Source of the DNA: JBDKGH01 sp039798265
GTDB lineage: Bacteria > Bacteroidota > Bacteroidia > Flavobacteriales_D > Sanyastnellaceae
NCBI GenBank assembly: GCA_039798265.1
Contig: JBDKGH010000099.1
Location: 1-48,971, forward strand
DNA length: 48,971 bases
Direction of reading: 5' to 3'
A program made the translations under genes and the position numbers. Under the pieces are notes generated by a model. The model did not search any database. It was not told where the DNA came from and worked only from the letters and a program-made list of their open reading frames with translations. Shown piece after piece: positions 33,430 through 43,800 of this stretch (position 1 is the first letter of the stretch; every line of letters starts with the position of its first letter).

Positions 33430-34098
33430 GTGAATAGTTATGCGAAATATGGCATAGAGGAAACCGACCTTCAAGGTATGCGCGTTTTGTTGCATCCTTT
33501 GAGCGGCTTGTTTATAGTTGATTTTCAGTGCTTAGTCATCGCCGACGTACACATCGGAAAAGGGGCGCACTTCCGTAAAAATGGCATACCAGTGCCTGTT
33601 ATGGCGAATAAGAACAACCACTGGAACCTCGTAGAAATGATTGAACACCTTCAACCCATATCTATCGTGTTTCTAGGCGATCTCATGCATAGCCGTGATA
33701 ATGAAGAATGGGCCGATTTTATTGATGTTTTGGCCCAATTTCCCCAAATAAAAAAGACGCTGATTCGAGGAAATCACGAGCTATACCCAAATCCCTTCTA
33801 CGAAAATGCAGGACTAGAAGTAGTGGAAAGTTTAACCATCAACCACCTCTTACTCACCCACGAACCTGCCCACCACGAAGGCTTTTATAATGTAAGTGGA
33901 CACATTCACCCTGCCGTAAGACTTACGGGCAAAGTCAAACAAAGTGTAAAACTACCCTGCTTTTACCTGGGAGAAAAAAATGCCATTTTACCAGCCTTCG
34001 GAGCCTTTACCGGAAACGGAATAATCCGACCCCAAATAGGTGATCGGATTTATGTGATTGCTGAAAATAAAGTCTTGGAAATAACAGCTAGAAAGTAA
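33430..34098 (+). CDS. pdeM: Ligase-associated DNA damage response endonuclease PdeM
   Basis: I choose the GTG at 33430 (222 residues). It includes the strand before LLHPLSGLF that the family has, and it lies 4 bases after a TAnnTTTG-like GATATTTG (33418-33425). An ATG at 33478 would cut into this strand, and a TTG at 33391 is further upstream. The metallophosphoesterase motifs are complete: ADVHIGKG, FLGDLMH, RGNHE, THEP and SGHIHP, plus the family-specific HFRKNGIPVP. PdeM usually sits beside a DNA ligase and a ligase-associated helicase and exonuclease. Here it is isolated between terC and a YwqK-like gene, overlapping the latter by 11 bases at the 3' ends. Confidence 0.9.
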   Translation: MNSYAKYGIEETDLQGMRVLLHPLSGLFIVDFQCLVIADVHIGKGAHFRKNGIPVPVMANKNNHWNLVEMIEHLQPISIVFLGDLMHSRDNEEWADFIDVLAQFPQIKKTLIRGNHELYPNPFYENAGLEVVESLTINHLLLTHEPAHHEGFYNVSGHIHPAVRLTGKVKQSVKLPCFYLGEKNAILPAFGAFTGNGIIRPQIGDRIYVIAENKVLEITARK

Positions 34099-34465
34099 CT
34101 TCTTTCACCAACTTGCCACTGCTGTAGATGCCCTGTTTCACCATTTTACCAGACTCATCATAGTCCGTAAAAGTGCCGTCTTCTTTTCCTCTTACATAAT
34201 GCTGCTCACTCTTCAAGCGACCATTTTCATAAAAGTACTTCCAGGTGCCGTCTTCTAAATCATTCTTATAAGAACCCATCCACTGTGGATTACCATTGGC
34301 AAAAAACACTTCTTCTTTTACCAACTCTTGCGTAGTGGATTTAAAATAAAGGACTACATAGGGTTTACCATTCTGATGTTTGCGCATGACCTGACGCTGC
34401 AATTGCCCGTCTTGAAATAGCAACATGGCTATAAGTGGAATGATAGTAAGGAGTTTAGCGATCAT
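34088..34465 (-). CDS. YwqK/MORN-repeat secreted protein
   Basis: The 125-residue product starts with a hydrophobic signal or anchor segment (MIAKLLTIIPLIAMLLF). It then carries about three 22-residue repeats of the YwqK/MORN type (FANGNPQWMGSYKNDLEDG, FYENGRLKSEQHYVRGKEDG, YDESGKMVKQGIYSSGK). Databases often label these 'toxin-antitoxin system YwqK family antitoxin', but no toxin gene is adjacent, so that label should not be taken literally. MORN-like repeats form a beta meander that can bind proteins or membranes. It probably acts in the periplasm or at the surface. Confidence 0.85.
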   Translation of the reverse strand: MIAKLLTIIPLIAMLLFQDGQLQRQVMRKHQNGKPYVVLYFKSTTQELVKEEVFFANGNPQWMGSYKNDLEDGTWKYFYENGRLKSEQHYVRGKEDGTFTDYDESGKMVKQGIYSSGKLVKEVTF

Positions 34466-34530
34466 CTGCTTAAATAGGGTGTAAAACTTAGGTTTCTACG
34501 CCACCTCTATTCTGAAGGTTACGTTTATGC

Positions 34531-35055
34531 TCAGTTGCCTACAAATACATTGAACGATCCTTTGATGGATTGGGGTAAACCAATGGTATCTCCATCAAGT
34601 ATCTCACGTACGCTCAGGTCAAAAACGACTTTTTCGCTTCCACCTGCCAAGGCTGGGTCTATCAATACCTCGCCCGCTATAGGAACAAATTCACGGTTCT
34701 CAAAAAAGGAATCACCATCGTTGCGCACATATACTTTGCACGCAAATTCAGGAGCTTCTGGTGAATAGGTGAAAATAGGGAAGGTCACTGTCGGAAATTC
34801 AAATATCAAACTCACACTTTCCTTTACAGTCGAATTCTCCGCTGTTGTATTGGCCGTGATGTAATATTGACGGGTAAAAAACTCATTGGTATCCACCAAT
34901 ACATAGTTTGCATCGAGCAACGGATACGTGATGCCGCCCCAACGCACACTGCCGCAGTTGCAGGTATAAGGTTCGGGTACATATTCTTCATTTTTCTGAC
35001 AGCTCTGAGCTACCAAAAGAATCATGACAGCAAGTGCAAACAACCATTTTTTCAT
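34531..35055 (-). CDS. Predicted lipoprotein with beta-sandwich body, function unknown
   Basis: The 174-residue protein has a signal peptide and a lipobox ending at Cys19 (VAQSC). A Cys-x-Cys pair follows (YTCNCGSVRWGG), then a long beta-rich domain of Val/Phe/Thr alternation (SLIFEFPTVTFPIF). It lies 65 bases upstream of the YwqK-like gene on the same strand and 68 bases downstream of the NamZ-like gene. A TAtcTTTA element (minus strand) about 23 bases before the ATG is one mismatch from a promoter box. No family is recognised. Confidence 0.78.
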   Translation of the reverse strand: MKKWLFALAVMILLVAQSCQKNEEYVPEPYTCNCGSVRWGGITYPLLDANYVLVDTNEFFTRQYYITANTTAENSTVKESVSLIFEFPTVTFPIFTYSPEAPEFACKVYVRNDGDSFFENREFVPIAGEVLIDPALAGGSEKVVFDLSVREILDGDTIGLPQSIKGSFNVFVGN

Positions 35056-35123
35056 ATTCAGCCTGAGTATTGAGCCTCTAAAGATAGTATTTTCTATTGA
35101 ATTGGCTTTTTTTTTACTACAAT

Positions 35124-36332
35124 CTACTCGAAATCAGGGTACAATAAGTACTTCTTGCGCAGTGTTTTGAAAGCAGTCAAATCGGCTTGCCAAGTGGCGA
35201 TGATTTCATCCTTCGATTTTCCTGCCTCTATGGCCAAGCGCAGTTGGTCAGTGCCCGCGAGTTTGTCAAAAAAACGCGCATTGGTAAAAAAGGTTGCTTT
35301 GCTATTCGAAGCTTGGTATAGTCCGATCAGCCATTCTAAATAAAGCCCTTTGTTATTTTGAAAATAAAAGGACCCAAACTCACTCAGCAAATGACCCGTG
35401 CACTGCACGCCCTCATGCGGCGGATTCATAGCGATGCCCGGCTTGTCTACGGGAGTAAACGTGTAGGTGCCTGTTGTGTTACTAGGATAGCCAATGCATT
35501 GAAAGGGATAGGCGGTGCCGCGACCAACGCTTACCGTGGTGCCTTCAAAAAAGCACAAGCTCGGGTAGAGATAGACAGATGACATGTTGGGTAGGTTGGG
35601 CGAGGGTTGTATGGGCAGCTCGTAGTAATCAGAATGGCTGTAGTTGGTGCAGGGTATTACTTTCAAATCGCAAATGATACCGCCTTTTAACCACCCTTCG
35701 CCATTCATCATTTGGGCTAGCTCGCCTACGGTGCAGCCGTGCACCACGGGTATAGCGTCCATGCCTACAAACGATTGAAATTCTTTTTTCAAAACAGGAC
35801 CATCAATGTAAAAGCCATTGGGATTTGGACGGTCGAGTACAATTACGGATTTTTTATTTTCAGCAGCAGCTTCCATCACATAGTGCAAAGTGCTGATGTA
35901 GGTATAAAACCGTGCGCCTACATCTTGGATGTCGAATAAAATCACATCCAAGTCCTTGAGCATATCCGCAGAGGGTTTTTCATTTTTTCCATAAAGAGAG
36001 ACCAACGGAAGGCCGGTTTTACCGTCTTTACCATCTGCAATGTGCTCTCCTGCGCCGGCATCACCCCGAAAACCATGTTCGGGAGCAAATACTTTTTTTA
36101 CCTCTACATCCTGTGCCAGAAGATAATCCACGAGGTGCATTCCTGCCGCGGTGCTCGTTTGGTTGGCCACTACACCCACGCGCTTATTGCGCAATAAAGG
36201 CAAATACGCATTGGGCTGATCTGCACCTACAAGTATCGATTTGTTAAAGGATTTGCCTTTGGTAATCGACGTGATTTGCCCTACAAAGGTGAAGGGTAGG
36301 AGAAGAAGGTGTAAAAAAAGAAAGCTTTTCAT
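35124..36332 (-). CDS. DUF1343 / NamZ-like exo-beta-N-acetylmuramidase family protein
   Basis: ATG at 36332 (MKSFLFLHLLLLPFTFVGQ) opens a signal peptide; the frame begins five codons earlier but that start is poorer. The 402-residue protein has the DUF1343 motifs: KRVGVVANQTSTA, VFAPEHGFRGDAGAGE, SLYGKNEKPS, LFDIQDVGARFYTYISTL, LDRPNPNG, and later SVGRGTAYPFQ. Characterised members (NamZ, glycoside hydrolase family 171) remove terminal N-acetylmuramic acid from peptidoglycan fragments. A role in muropeptide recycling or scavenging is likely by family, not proven here. Confidence 0.93.
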   Translation of the reverse strand: MKSFLFLHLLLLPFTFVGQITSITKGKSFNKSILVGADQPNAYLPLLRNKRVGVVANQTSTAAGMHLVDYLLAQDVEVKKVFAPEHGFRGDAGAGEHIADGKDGKTGLPLVSLYGKNEKPSADMLKDLDVILFDIQDVGARFYTYISTLHYVMEAAAENKKSVIVLDRPNPNGFYIDGPVLKKEFQSFVGMDAIPVVHGCTVGELAQMMNGEGWLKGGIICDLKVIPCTNYSHSDYYELPIQPSPNLPNMSSVYLYPSLCFFEGTTVSVGRGTAYPFQCIGYPSNTTGTYTFTPVDKPGIAMNPPHEGVQCTGHLLSEFGSFYFQNNKGLYLEWLIGLYQASNSKATFFTNARFFDKLAGTDQLRLAIEAGKSKDEIIATWQADLTAFKTLRKKYLLYPDFE

Positions 36333-36356
36333 AGGAGTATCGAACACAAAAATGGG

Positions 36357-36385
36357 TTTTCAAATATCAAGCCTCTTTACCTTTG
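36357..36385 (+). promoter_or_regulatory. Promoter for the permease gene
   Basis: TACCTTTG at 36378-36385 matches the -7 consensus exactly and ends 6 bases before the ATG at 36392. TTTT at 36357-36360 sits 17 bases upstream in place of TTTG. It overlaps the leader of the divergent NamZ-like gene. Confidence 0.55.
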
Positions 36386-36391
36386 GGGGCA

Positions 36392-37921
36392 ATGAATCTT
36401 TCTCGTTTTATCGCACAGCGCATGGTGAAAAGCTCCGACAAGAGTCAAATGTCGCAGCCTATAGTGCGCATTGCTACCGCGGGAATTGCCATTGGTGTAG
36501 CGCTCATGATCATCGCTTTGGCCGTGGTGCGCGGCTTTCAGGATGAAGTAAGAAAAAAAGTAATCGGATTCGGTTCGCATTTCCAGGTGGTGGCCAATGA
36601 AGATAACTACTCCAAAGAGTCCATCAAACTTCAATTGGATACCGCTGTTTATGCCGATCTAACCAAAGTTCCCGGAGTAAAACATGTCCAGGTATTTGCC
36701 TCCAAACCCGGTATAGTGGAATCCAAAGAGGCACTTCAGGGCGTGGTGATCAAAGGGGTAGGAGAGGATTACGATTGGAGTTTTATTCAAAGCAACATGG
36801 TAGAAGGCGAGGTGCTATCCACTTCTACACACCGCGACTCTATGCCAGCGAAAGAAGTGGTCATCTCCAGTTATCTCGCCAAGCGAATGCAAGTGAAATT
36901 GGGGGGCAAACTGAGCGTGTATTTTGTCAACTCCCAAGCCGATGCTCGCCAGCAGAACTTTGTGGTGAAAGGAATTTATAACACGGGCCTCGAAGATTAC
37001 GATAAGCAATACGTGTTTTTGGATATTGCTTACGTCCAAAAATACTCCAGTTGGGGCTTGCAGGCACAACTAGTCGTGGACACCGCTTGCTTTGGTGGAG
37101 CTATTGCCTATGGAGCCAATGCCTTTGGGGGTGATGGAGATTATGTCTATCAATGGCCAGATTCAACGCTGCGCGGGCAAGGTCCATTTTTTATTCAATG
37201 TAACAAAGACACTACCTTAACGGTGGTCATCAAAGATGGCTCGGGCACGGTGGCGGACACGGCCTTTGCCACCATCAATTTTGTCGACGATCAGTCCGTA
37301 GAGGCTTGCAGGCCTTACGAAATTGTTTACCGAACAAAGCGCGGCAGTGAGCGCAATTACATTGGCGGATACGAAGTCCTCATCAATGATTACAATCAAT
37401 TGATGGCAATGGACGATGAGATTTACAAGACCGTTCCATTTTATCTCTACACCAGCAAAATTACCGAGCGCAGTCCTGAGATGTTTTCGTGGCTCAGTAT
37501 GTTAGACATCAACGTAAAGGTGATCATCATACTCATGATTTGCATATCCATCGTCAACATGACTTCGGCCTTGCTCATCATCATACTCGAGCGTCAGCGC
37601 ATGATAGGCACATTGAAGGCCTTCGGTATCCGCGACGGATCAGTATTGCGCATCTTCTTATACAACGCCGCTTACATCATCGGTAAAGGCGTTATTTGGG
37701 GCAATGTGGTGGGCATAGGATTGTGTTTACTCCAACACTACACAGGCGCCATAAGCCTCGATCCCACCAATTACTACCTCGACACCGTTCCCGTAAAAAT
37801 GGAGTGGCTGTTTATCCTGGCTCTAAACCTAGGCACCATGCTTACCTGCGTGGGTGCTTTGGTATTTCCCGCCTTCTACGTCACCACCATTTCACCCATC
37901 GCAGCGATAAGGAAGGATTGA
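36392..37921 (+). CDS. LolC/LolE-type ABC transporter permease (FtsX family) with a periplasmic insertion
   Basis: ATG at 36392 gives 509 residues, clearly longer than the usual 400-415 of LolC/E-type permeases. Topology is typical: a first helix (ATAGIAIGVALMIIALAVVRG), a large periplasmic domain, then three helices near 375-400, 425-450 and 472-500, the last followed by SPIAAIRKD. LolCE extracts lipoproteins for transport to the outer membrane; other members move different substrates. Between about residues 225 and 320 is an extra segment (GANAFGGDGDYVYQWPDSTL, then LTVVIKDGSGTVADTAF) that looks like an Ig/PKD-type sandwich. No ATPase gene is adjacent. Confidence 0.88.
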   Translation: MNLSRFIAQRMVKSSDKSQMSQPIVRIATAGIAIGVALMIIALAVVRGFQDEVRKKVIGFGSHFQVVANEDNYSKESIKLQLDTAVYADLTKVPGVKHVQVFASKPGIVESKEALQGVVIKGVGEDYDWSFIQSNMVEGEVLSTSTHRDSMPAKEVVISSYLAKRMQVKLGGKLSVYFVNSQADARQQNFVVKGIYNTGLEDYDKQYVFLDIAYVQKYSSWGLQAQLVVDTACFGGAIAYGANAFGGDGDYVYQWPDSTLRGQGPFFIQCNKDTTLTVVIKDGSGTVADTAFATINFVDDQSVEACRPYEIVYRTKRGSERNYIGGYEVLINDYNQLMAMDDEIYKTVPFYLYTSKITERSPEMFSWLSMLDINVKVIIILMICISIVNMTSALLIIILERQRMIGTLKAFGIRDGSVLRIFLYNAAYIIGKGVIWGNVVGIGLCLLQHYTGAISLDPTNYYLDTVPVKMEWLFILALNLGTMLTCVGALVFPAFYVTTISPIAAIRKD

Positions 37922-37952
37922 TAAAATATAAATAGCGTTGATTTTTGCTTTT

Positions 37953-40160
37953 CTATTTACTCTCCATTTTCAACGTGAGTGTAAACTCCTCCGGCTTCTG
38001 CTCGAATTCGTGGCAGCGCTCTACGTAGTACTTGGCGGCTAGATCATTATCAAAGGCTTCAAAAAGTCGGCGGGCGTGTTCGAAGTCTTTTTGCTTAAAA
38101 GCCTTCAAAGCCATATCCCACTGCTCTACAAATAACCGTTGCGCTTGGGTGTCGCCGCGCAGTTCATAAACATTGACCGCATTATCGCGGCCTTTAACAA
38201 TGACCGACGCGAGCTCACGGAAAACTAGAACACTACGATCCGATTTTTCATACGTGAATTCGGATACTATGATGTTTACTCCAAACATCTTGGTGAGCCC
38301 TTCTAATCGCGAACCTAAGTTTACGCTGTCACCAATAACAGTGTAGTCAAATCTTTTTTCGGAACCAATGTTTCCCACGGTCATATCACCGGTATTTATA
38401 CCAATACCAATGCTCAAAGGAGCGCCTCCGTTTTTGATTTGTTCATCATTAAATACCTTCAACTCGCGCACCATGTCGAGCGCCACTTTGCACGCACGTG
38501 TGGCATGATCGGCTTGGGGTATGGGAGCGCCAAAGATGGCCATGATGGCATCGCCGATAAATTTATCAATGGTGCCTTTGTGCTTAAATATGGCCGCTGA
38601 CATACGACTGAGGTAATCGTTCAATACTGCAACGATCTGCTCGGGTTGCATTTTTTCTGAATAACTCGTAAAGCCTCGGATGTCGGAAAAAAGTACCGTC
38701 AGCTCTTTACGCTCACCTCCCAAATGCAAAGAAGAGGAGTCACGCGATATTTGTTCTACTACCTCTGGCGATACATAAGTACCGAAGGCATTTTTAAGTC
38801 GTCGACTTTTTCGTTCACGAATAAAATAGATGTACAGTGAACTCGATAAATAGGCGAGGAGCGTGAGCAACATCAAGGTCACCACTGGGAAAATGATGTT
38901 GTAGGTAGGCATGAAATACAAAAAGAAGCCAAACATTTCGGTGGCTATTAAGATGACGGCCACCACAAAGCCAAACAAGGGTCGCAACAATAAAAAGAGA
39001 GCGACCATGATCAGTGAAATCAACGCGAAATAGGGGAGGGTAGCCCATTCATCCATTTCGGTAATGAAGTCCTGATTCACCATATTCATGAAGGCCACTG
39101 CGTGCACTTCCACTCCGGGCATCTTGTCGTTTCCGACAGGTACTGTTTTTAGGTCCTGAAGTCCGGATGCGCTGGTGCCAAAGAAAACAAACTTGCCCGC
39201 GAAAAACTCCGCGGGAACCAAGCCTTCCAATACTTTGTAATAAGAGATATAACGAAACTCTTCGTCTTCACTGAGCCAATTGATGCGAAAGGTGCCATCT
39301 TTTCGCAAGGGAATAAAACTTTTATCACCTACGGCTATTCCTTGGTCAGAAAGGTGCACATCATCTGCCCCTAAGCCATAAGCGTCCATGAGCATATAAA
39401 AGGGAAAATTCCCCGCGTAATACCGATTTTCTGTAGGAATGGGAATTTCTTGCAGCGCCCTGTAGGTGCGTACAGTGCCGTCTTGATCACTGGGCATGGC
39501 AATGGAGCCTACTGCCGCAGCTACATCCGTAAATTCATCAATAGGAAGAATGGGATAAGTGAGTTCGGGGATATCAATTTCCTTTAGGCTGTCAGAACGG
39601 AGCAAACGCATTTTATCGAGCACCGGATCTGGAATGAGGCTATCGACTAACTCGTTATCGTCATAAAAGCTGAGGTACACATTTCCACCTTCTGCAATGG
39701 CTTCACCGAGTTCGTGGTCCGTGCTCATCGCGTTCATTACGGTAGAAATGTTATCTACTCCGCGACTGCGTAAAAGCTGACGATACGAAGATGGCAAGCT
39801 GTCCGACTCGGTGTAGAGATAGTCTATTCCAATTGCGAGTGGACTGCCGGAATTGATGTAACGGATCACCTGAGCATCATAGGCTCGCGGCCAGAATTGT
39901 GTTCGCCCTAATCGCTCAATACTGGCATCGTCAATATCAATAATAACAATTTGATCGAGACTCAAGGGCGTGCGCTCGCGGTGTGTTGTGCGCACTTGAA
40001 AGGAAAGATCGACCAATTGATTTTCGATTCCTTTCAGTGGTGATCGTACCATACGGTTTGACCAATAAACCACAGAAAAGGTCATCAGTAAACAAAGCGC
40101 GGTGAGAAACACCGCGCTTGTTATCGTTTGAATAATTTTTTTTGGTCGAAAAAAGGCCAC
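37953..40160 (-). CDS. CHASE2-domain class III adenylate cyclase
   Basis: It uses a GTG start, one base after the preceding stop, giving 735 residues. Order: a first membrane helix (15-33), an extracytoplasmic CHASE2 sensor (about 45-360, with IVIIDIDDASIERLG, GIDYLYTESDS and GKFVFFGTSASGL), three helices (about 375-448), and a cytoplasmic class III cyclase (about 485-675). Metal ligands are Asp493 (FSDIRGF) and Asp537 (GDAIMAIFG), with Lys533 and Thr607 at the base-selecting sites and Asn614/Arg618 at the transition-state sites. A Lys/Thr pair is the class IIIb adenylate-cyclase pattern. A helical tail with a TPR-like look follows. It is the last gene of a four-gene operon. Confidence 0.93.
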   Translation of the reverse strand: MAFFRPKKIIQTITSAVFLTALCLLMTFSVVYWSNRMVRSPLKGIENQLVDLSFQVRTTHRERTPLSLDQIVIIDIDDASIERLGRTQFWPRAYDAQVIRYINSGSPLAIGIDYLYTESDSLPSSYRQLLRSRGVDNISTVMNAMSTDHELGEAIAEGGNVYLSFYDDNELVDSLIPDPVLDKMRLLRSDSLKEIDIPELTYPILPIDEFTDVAAAVGSIAMPSDQDGTVRTYRALQEIPIPTENRYYAGNFPFYMLMDAYGLGADDVHLSDQGIAVGDKSFIPLRKDGTFRINWLSEDEEFRYISYYKVLEGLVPAEFFAGKFVFFGTSASGLQDLKTVPVGNDKMPGVEVHAVAFMNMVNQDFITEMDEWATLPYFALISLIMVALFLLLRPLFGFVVAVILIATEMFGFFLYFMPTYNIIFPVVTLMLLTLLAYLSSSLYIYFIRERKSRRLKNAFGTYVSPEVVEQISRDSSSLHLGGERKELTVLFSDIRGFTSYSEKMQPEQIVAVLNDYLSRMSAAIFKHKGTIDKFIGDAIMAIFGAPIPQADHATRACKVALDMVRELKVFNDEQIKNGGAPLSIGIGINTGDMTVGNIGSEKRFDYTVIGDSVNLGSRLEGLTKMFGVNIIVSEFTYEKSDRSVLVFRELASVIVKGRDNAVNVYELRGDTQAQRLFVEQWDMALKAFKQKDFEHARRLFEAFDNDLAAKYYVERCHEFEQKPEEFTLTLKMESK

Positions 40161-40161
40161 C

Positions 40162-40863
40162 TTATAACTGTGCTATAATTTTTTCGGCATCGGCACGTAG
40201 TGGGTCAGTAGGATACTGAATCAAGAAGCTCTCGAAAATTTCTTTCGCCTTCAAGTTGTTATCAGACATGATATAACAATGCCCTAAAGCAAAATGAGCG
40301 TAACGTGCATTTTCATCGTTGGGTTTTTGATTGAGGAAGGCATGGAAGGCCGATATGGCTTTTGCATACTCTTTATTTTCATAAATAGAGTAGGCTTCTT
40401 CGAAGGAAATTTCGCGATCCGATTTCCAGTACATTTCTGAATCAGATGCTTTGTCGCGCGTAACTGTTTCGCTGCGACGAATTCCCCCTTCCTCACTTCT
40501 TTTCTTGCTATTGTTTTCTTGAAACACTTTGTTGAAACCGGTGAATACACCTTCGGTATTTGACTTTGCCGCACTTCCGGTGCTCGCCATCAAAGCATTG
40601 GCGTTCACTTTCGAATTGGGACCCACAACCGATTTTTTTCCATTGTTCCAGGTAATTTCGGCCACTGCGTCGCCTGTGGTTCGAACCATCGAGTTTTTGC
40701 GCACAGCAGTATTGATCTTTGCAGGCATCATTTTGCCTTCTGGACCTACTTCTACTTTTCCTTCGTAGTAAACGATTTTACCGATACGGGTTGTATCAGC
40801 TCCTTGAGCAAATGCACAAATGGCAATTACACTCAATACAAGACTTAAGGCTAATCTTTTCAT
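40162..40863 (-). CDS. FecR-like domain protein with C-terminal TPRs
   Basis: The 233-residue protein has a signal peptide (MKRLALSLVLSVIAICAFAQ). A FecR-like beta domain follows (about 25-92: RIGKIVYYEGKVEVG, then VRTTGDAVAEITWNNGKKSVVG), then a charged linker and TPR-like helices (about 150-232: YSIYENKEYAKAISAFHAFL, then ARYAHFALGHCYI). It should be periplasmic. FecR-like domains of this free-standing type are known neighbours of CHASE2 sensors. Here its ATG overlaps the stop of the giant upstream gene by 4 bases and its stop is one base before the cyclase GTG, so translational coupling is likely. Confidence 0.88.
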   Translation of the reverse strand: MKRLALSLVLSVIAICAFAQGADTTRIGKIVYYEGKVEVGPEGKMMPAKINTAVRKNSMVRTTGDAVAEITWNNGKKSVVGPNSKVNANALMASTGSAAKSNTEGVFTGFNKVFQENNSKKRSEEGGIRRSETVTRDKASDSEMYWKSDREISFEEAYSIYENKEYAKAISAFHAFLNQKPNDENARYAHFALGHCYIMSDNNLKAKEIFESFLIQYPTDPLRADAEKIIAQL

Positions 40864-43800
40864 TTTATCTGCGATTGAAGAGATGAATATATAGTTTCAA
40901 TTTCTGGGTCTAAGCTAACGGCTTTGGCAAACAGTACACGCGCTTCATTGGTATTTCCCGCTAGCAAGTTTGCCTTGCACAAATTAACGATAATTTCTGC
41001 ATCCTTGGTGTCAATTTTTGAGGCAGCACCATAATACTCAATGGCTTTCGAGGCATTTCCTCGCTGATAGTAGATGTTTCCAAGGTTGTTTATGACTGTA
41101 GAATTTTCAGGGGCAAGTTCTAAGGCTTCTAAAAAGATCTGTTCGGCCTGTTTATTTTCTCCAATCTGTGCCAATAGAGTGGCAAATTTATTTTTGACAA
41201 AAACATTGTTGGGCTCTACCAAATACCGGGCTTCCATCTCTGTGATCAGCTCTTTTTTAGTTTTGGCGAGTACCTGTTTCAATAGTTCTGCATAGTCTTT
41301 ACTAACAGATTCATCGCTGGGAGGCGTTTCTGCAAAGTCGGCAGGCACATAGTTAGAGGACACATAAACATTACGCGCATTCGATAAGCTCACCAATTCG
41401 GGGAAATGTCCTTGTTTGAGTTCGCTGTAATAGCGCTCTGCTCCTTTTTTCCAAGCAACTAAAAAGTCTTTATTGCCTAAAAGAGTGGTTTCTATCGGTA
41501 TCCATACTTTGTTTTCACTGATGATGACGTCGAGTGGATTAAAACCAGCAAGCGACATTTCCTCCGCAGGAATCTGGGTGTTAAAGGCCATAAATACGTG
41601 CCCGGGCACGTCGATGTAGGCGGTGGCAATTCCAGCGTTTTCCAATACGCCACAATAGGCTGCTACGAGATCATCACAGTCGCCACTTTTGCGTTTAATG
41701 GTCTCTGCTGGATATTGCAAGTAGTCCATAATATCCGTGTTAGTGCTCACCGTAGCAAAACTTTGCACAGGGTCAGGACTATAAACAAAGTTGCTATGAT
41801 TTAAAAGAGTATAATTCTGCATGGCCTTGATCAAATTGCGGTTCAATCCGTAGTGCGGTTGGTTGCGGAAAATTTGATCGCCTGCTTTATTATAATTGAT
41901 GAGGGCTTCTTCATTGGAGGATACAAAAGCGCCCAAACGACGCTTGTCTGACCAGGTAATGGCATTGCGCGCCATTAATTGGATAGGAACAGTTTGTTTT
42001 ATTTTCTTATCGGCTTTGTTCATCGAGTAGTGAACAACAACCTCGAGTTGCAATGTTTTTGCGTTGGCTGTTTGTAAAATTTTATCGGTGAAAACAGCAG
42101 GAAGTTTTACCCGAGCATTGCTGAATGCGAGAATTGCTGGTGATTTAATTTCCGTTGGCTGACTCATCAATTCAGGAACAAAAACCGAAATGCCAGAAGG
42201 TGTTATGGATTGACTAGAGTTGTTGGCAATAATCACTTCGCCAATCGGGAGCAACTTAACATCAGCATAGTTGCGGTAAAGCGAGGGGAAAATATCATTG
42301 ACCTTCAAGTCAACAATCTGCAATTTTACTTCTTCACCAGAGCTGTTCTGACGCATTTTTAGAGCACTGTCTAATGTGGAAGTGTATTGCTCTTTGCTAG
42401 GATCTAGGCTTACAGCCGTGTTGAGTGCTTTTTCGGCATTATATACATAACCGGCGCTGAGGTACGCTTTGCCTAAACCGTAAAACGCTTCGGGGCTTTT
42501 GGGATTGTAAGTGGTGAGTAATTCATATTTTTCAATGGCAGCATCATAGTCACCTACTTGTTCGTTGAGTGTTGCACAGCGAAGCAGATAATCGTTCAAC
42601 AACTGCTGAGCGGCTAGAGATTCTTTTGTTCCGGCATTACTGGCTTCTGTTTGTTCCACATGCGCAATCTGATAGTGAATGGCGATGGTGTAATTAAGAA
42701 TGGCCTGCTGTGCTAGATTGGCTCCTTCAAAGGCTTTCGCCAATGGGCCATAAATGGCACCGTTAGAAGGATCCATTTTTACCGCTTTTTCTAATTGAAA
42801 ACTCGCTTCCACATAATTGCCTTTTAATAACTCTACTTCACCAATGCGGGCAATCAATGTGCTGTTGTTTCTATCGGTACTTAGCATCTGTTGGTAAAGC
42901 AATTTAGCATCGTCGTAATGCTTCGCTTTTACATACACTTCCGCCAATGGCCCTTGGGAGCTTTTATCGTTGGCATCCAGAGAAAGTACGTGTTCATATT
43001 CTTTTATCGCCGATTCGTATTTTTCTTGCCCTTCGTAAGCGCGCGCCAATTCAACGCGGTAGCGTTTCACCAATAAAGGCGTGAGGCGATAGGATGACTC
43101 GGTAAGTTCTTTTAAGGCTTGTGATTCAACATCCGTAAATTTATCAAACTCATTGAGCACATGCAATTGCAAGAGATGAGGTTCAAAGTGGGCGAGCCCT
43201 GCGCTTTTGAGTCCGTTGACGGCTAATTGACTTTCTGCTTGTATTTGGGCTAATAAGAGATTGATTTCTTTTGCTGCTATGCCTTTGTTTCTGCGCAACT
43301 CATACAAGTCAAAAAGAATATGTGCCGTGTTTGCGTTGACCAACGGGTTGTTCGGTTCCCATTCGCTGTGTTTTTTCTGCAACATTAAGGCGCGATCAAT
43401 GGTATGCTCGCTGGGAAGCTCGCTGAGGGTGAGCGATAAAGAGTCTATTGCAGAAAGAATAATCGGCTTCACCGCATTTTGATTCATGGCGCGTTCAGCT
43501 TCCACAATCAGTTGGTCATATTCTTCTTTGTTGGCCAATTGCATGAAGTAATGGAAATATGCGCTTTGTAAACTTTGTTTACTGCCCGCTTCCAAAGGGG
43601 CGAGTAGAAACGATTCACGCAAATACTGAAGAGCTTTACTTGTCTCGTTTTTCGCTGAAAGAGATTCGCCCGTAGCTCGCATTTCTTTGGAAATATAACT
43701 AGCCATACCGGGCGATTTACCCATGTAAAGAGTTGCATTTCGAAAGGCGATGAGGGCATCGTCATATTGACGAACACTGATCAGCGCCTTGGCATAACTT

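Noticed and set aside
34088..34465. Toxin-antitoxin module
   Set aside because: The YwqK label is only a family name; the protein has a signal sequence and no toxin gene is adjacent.
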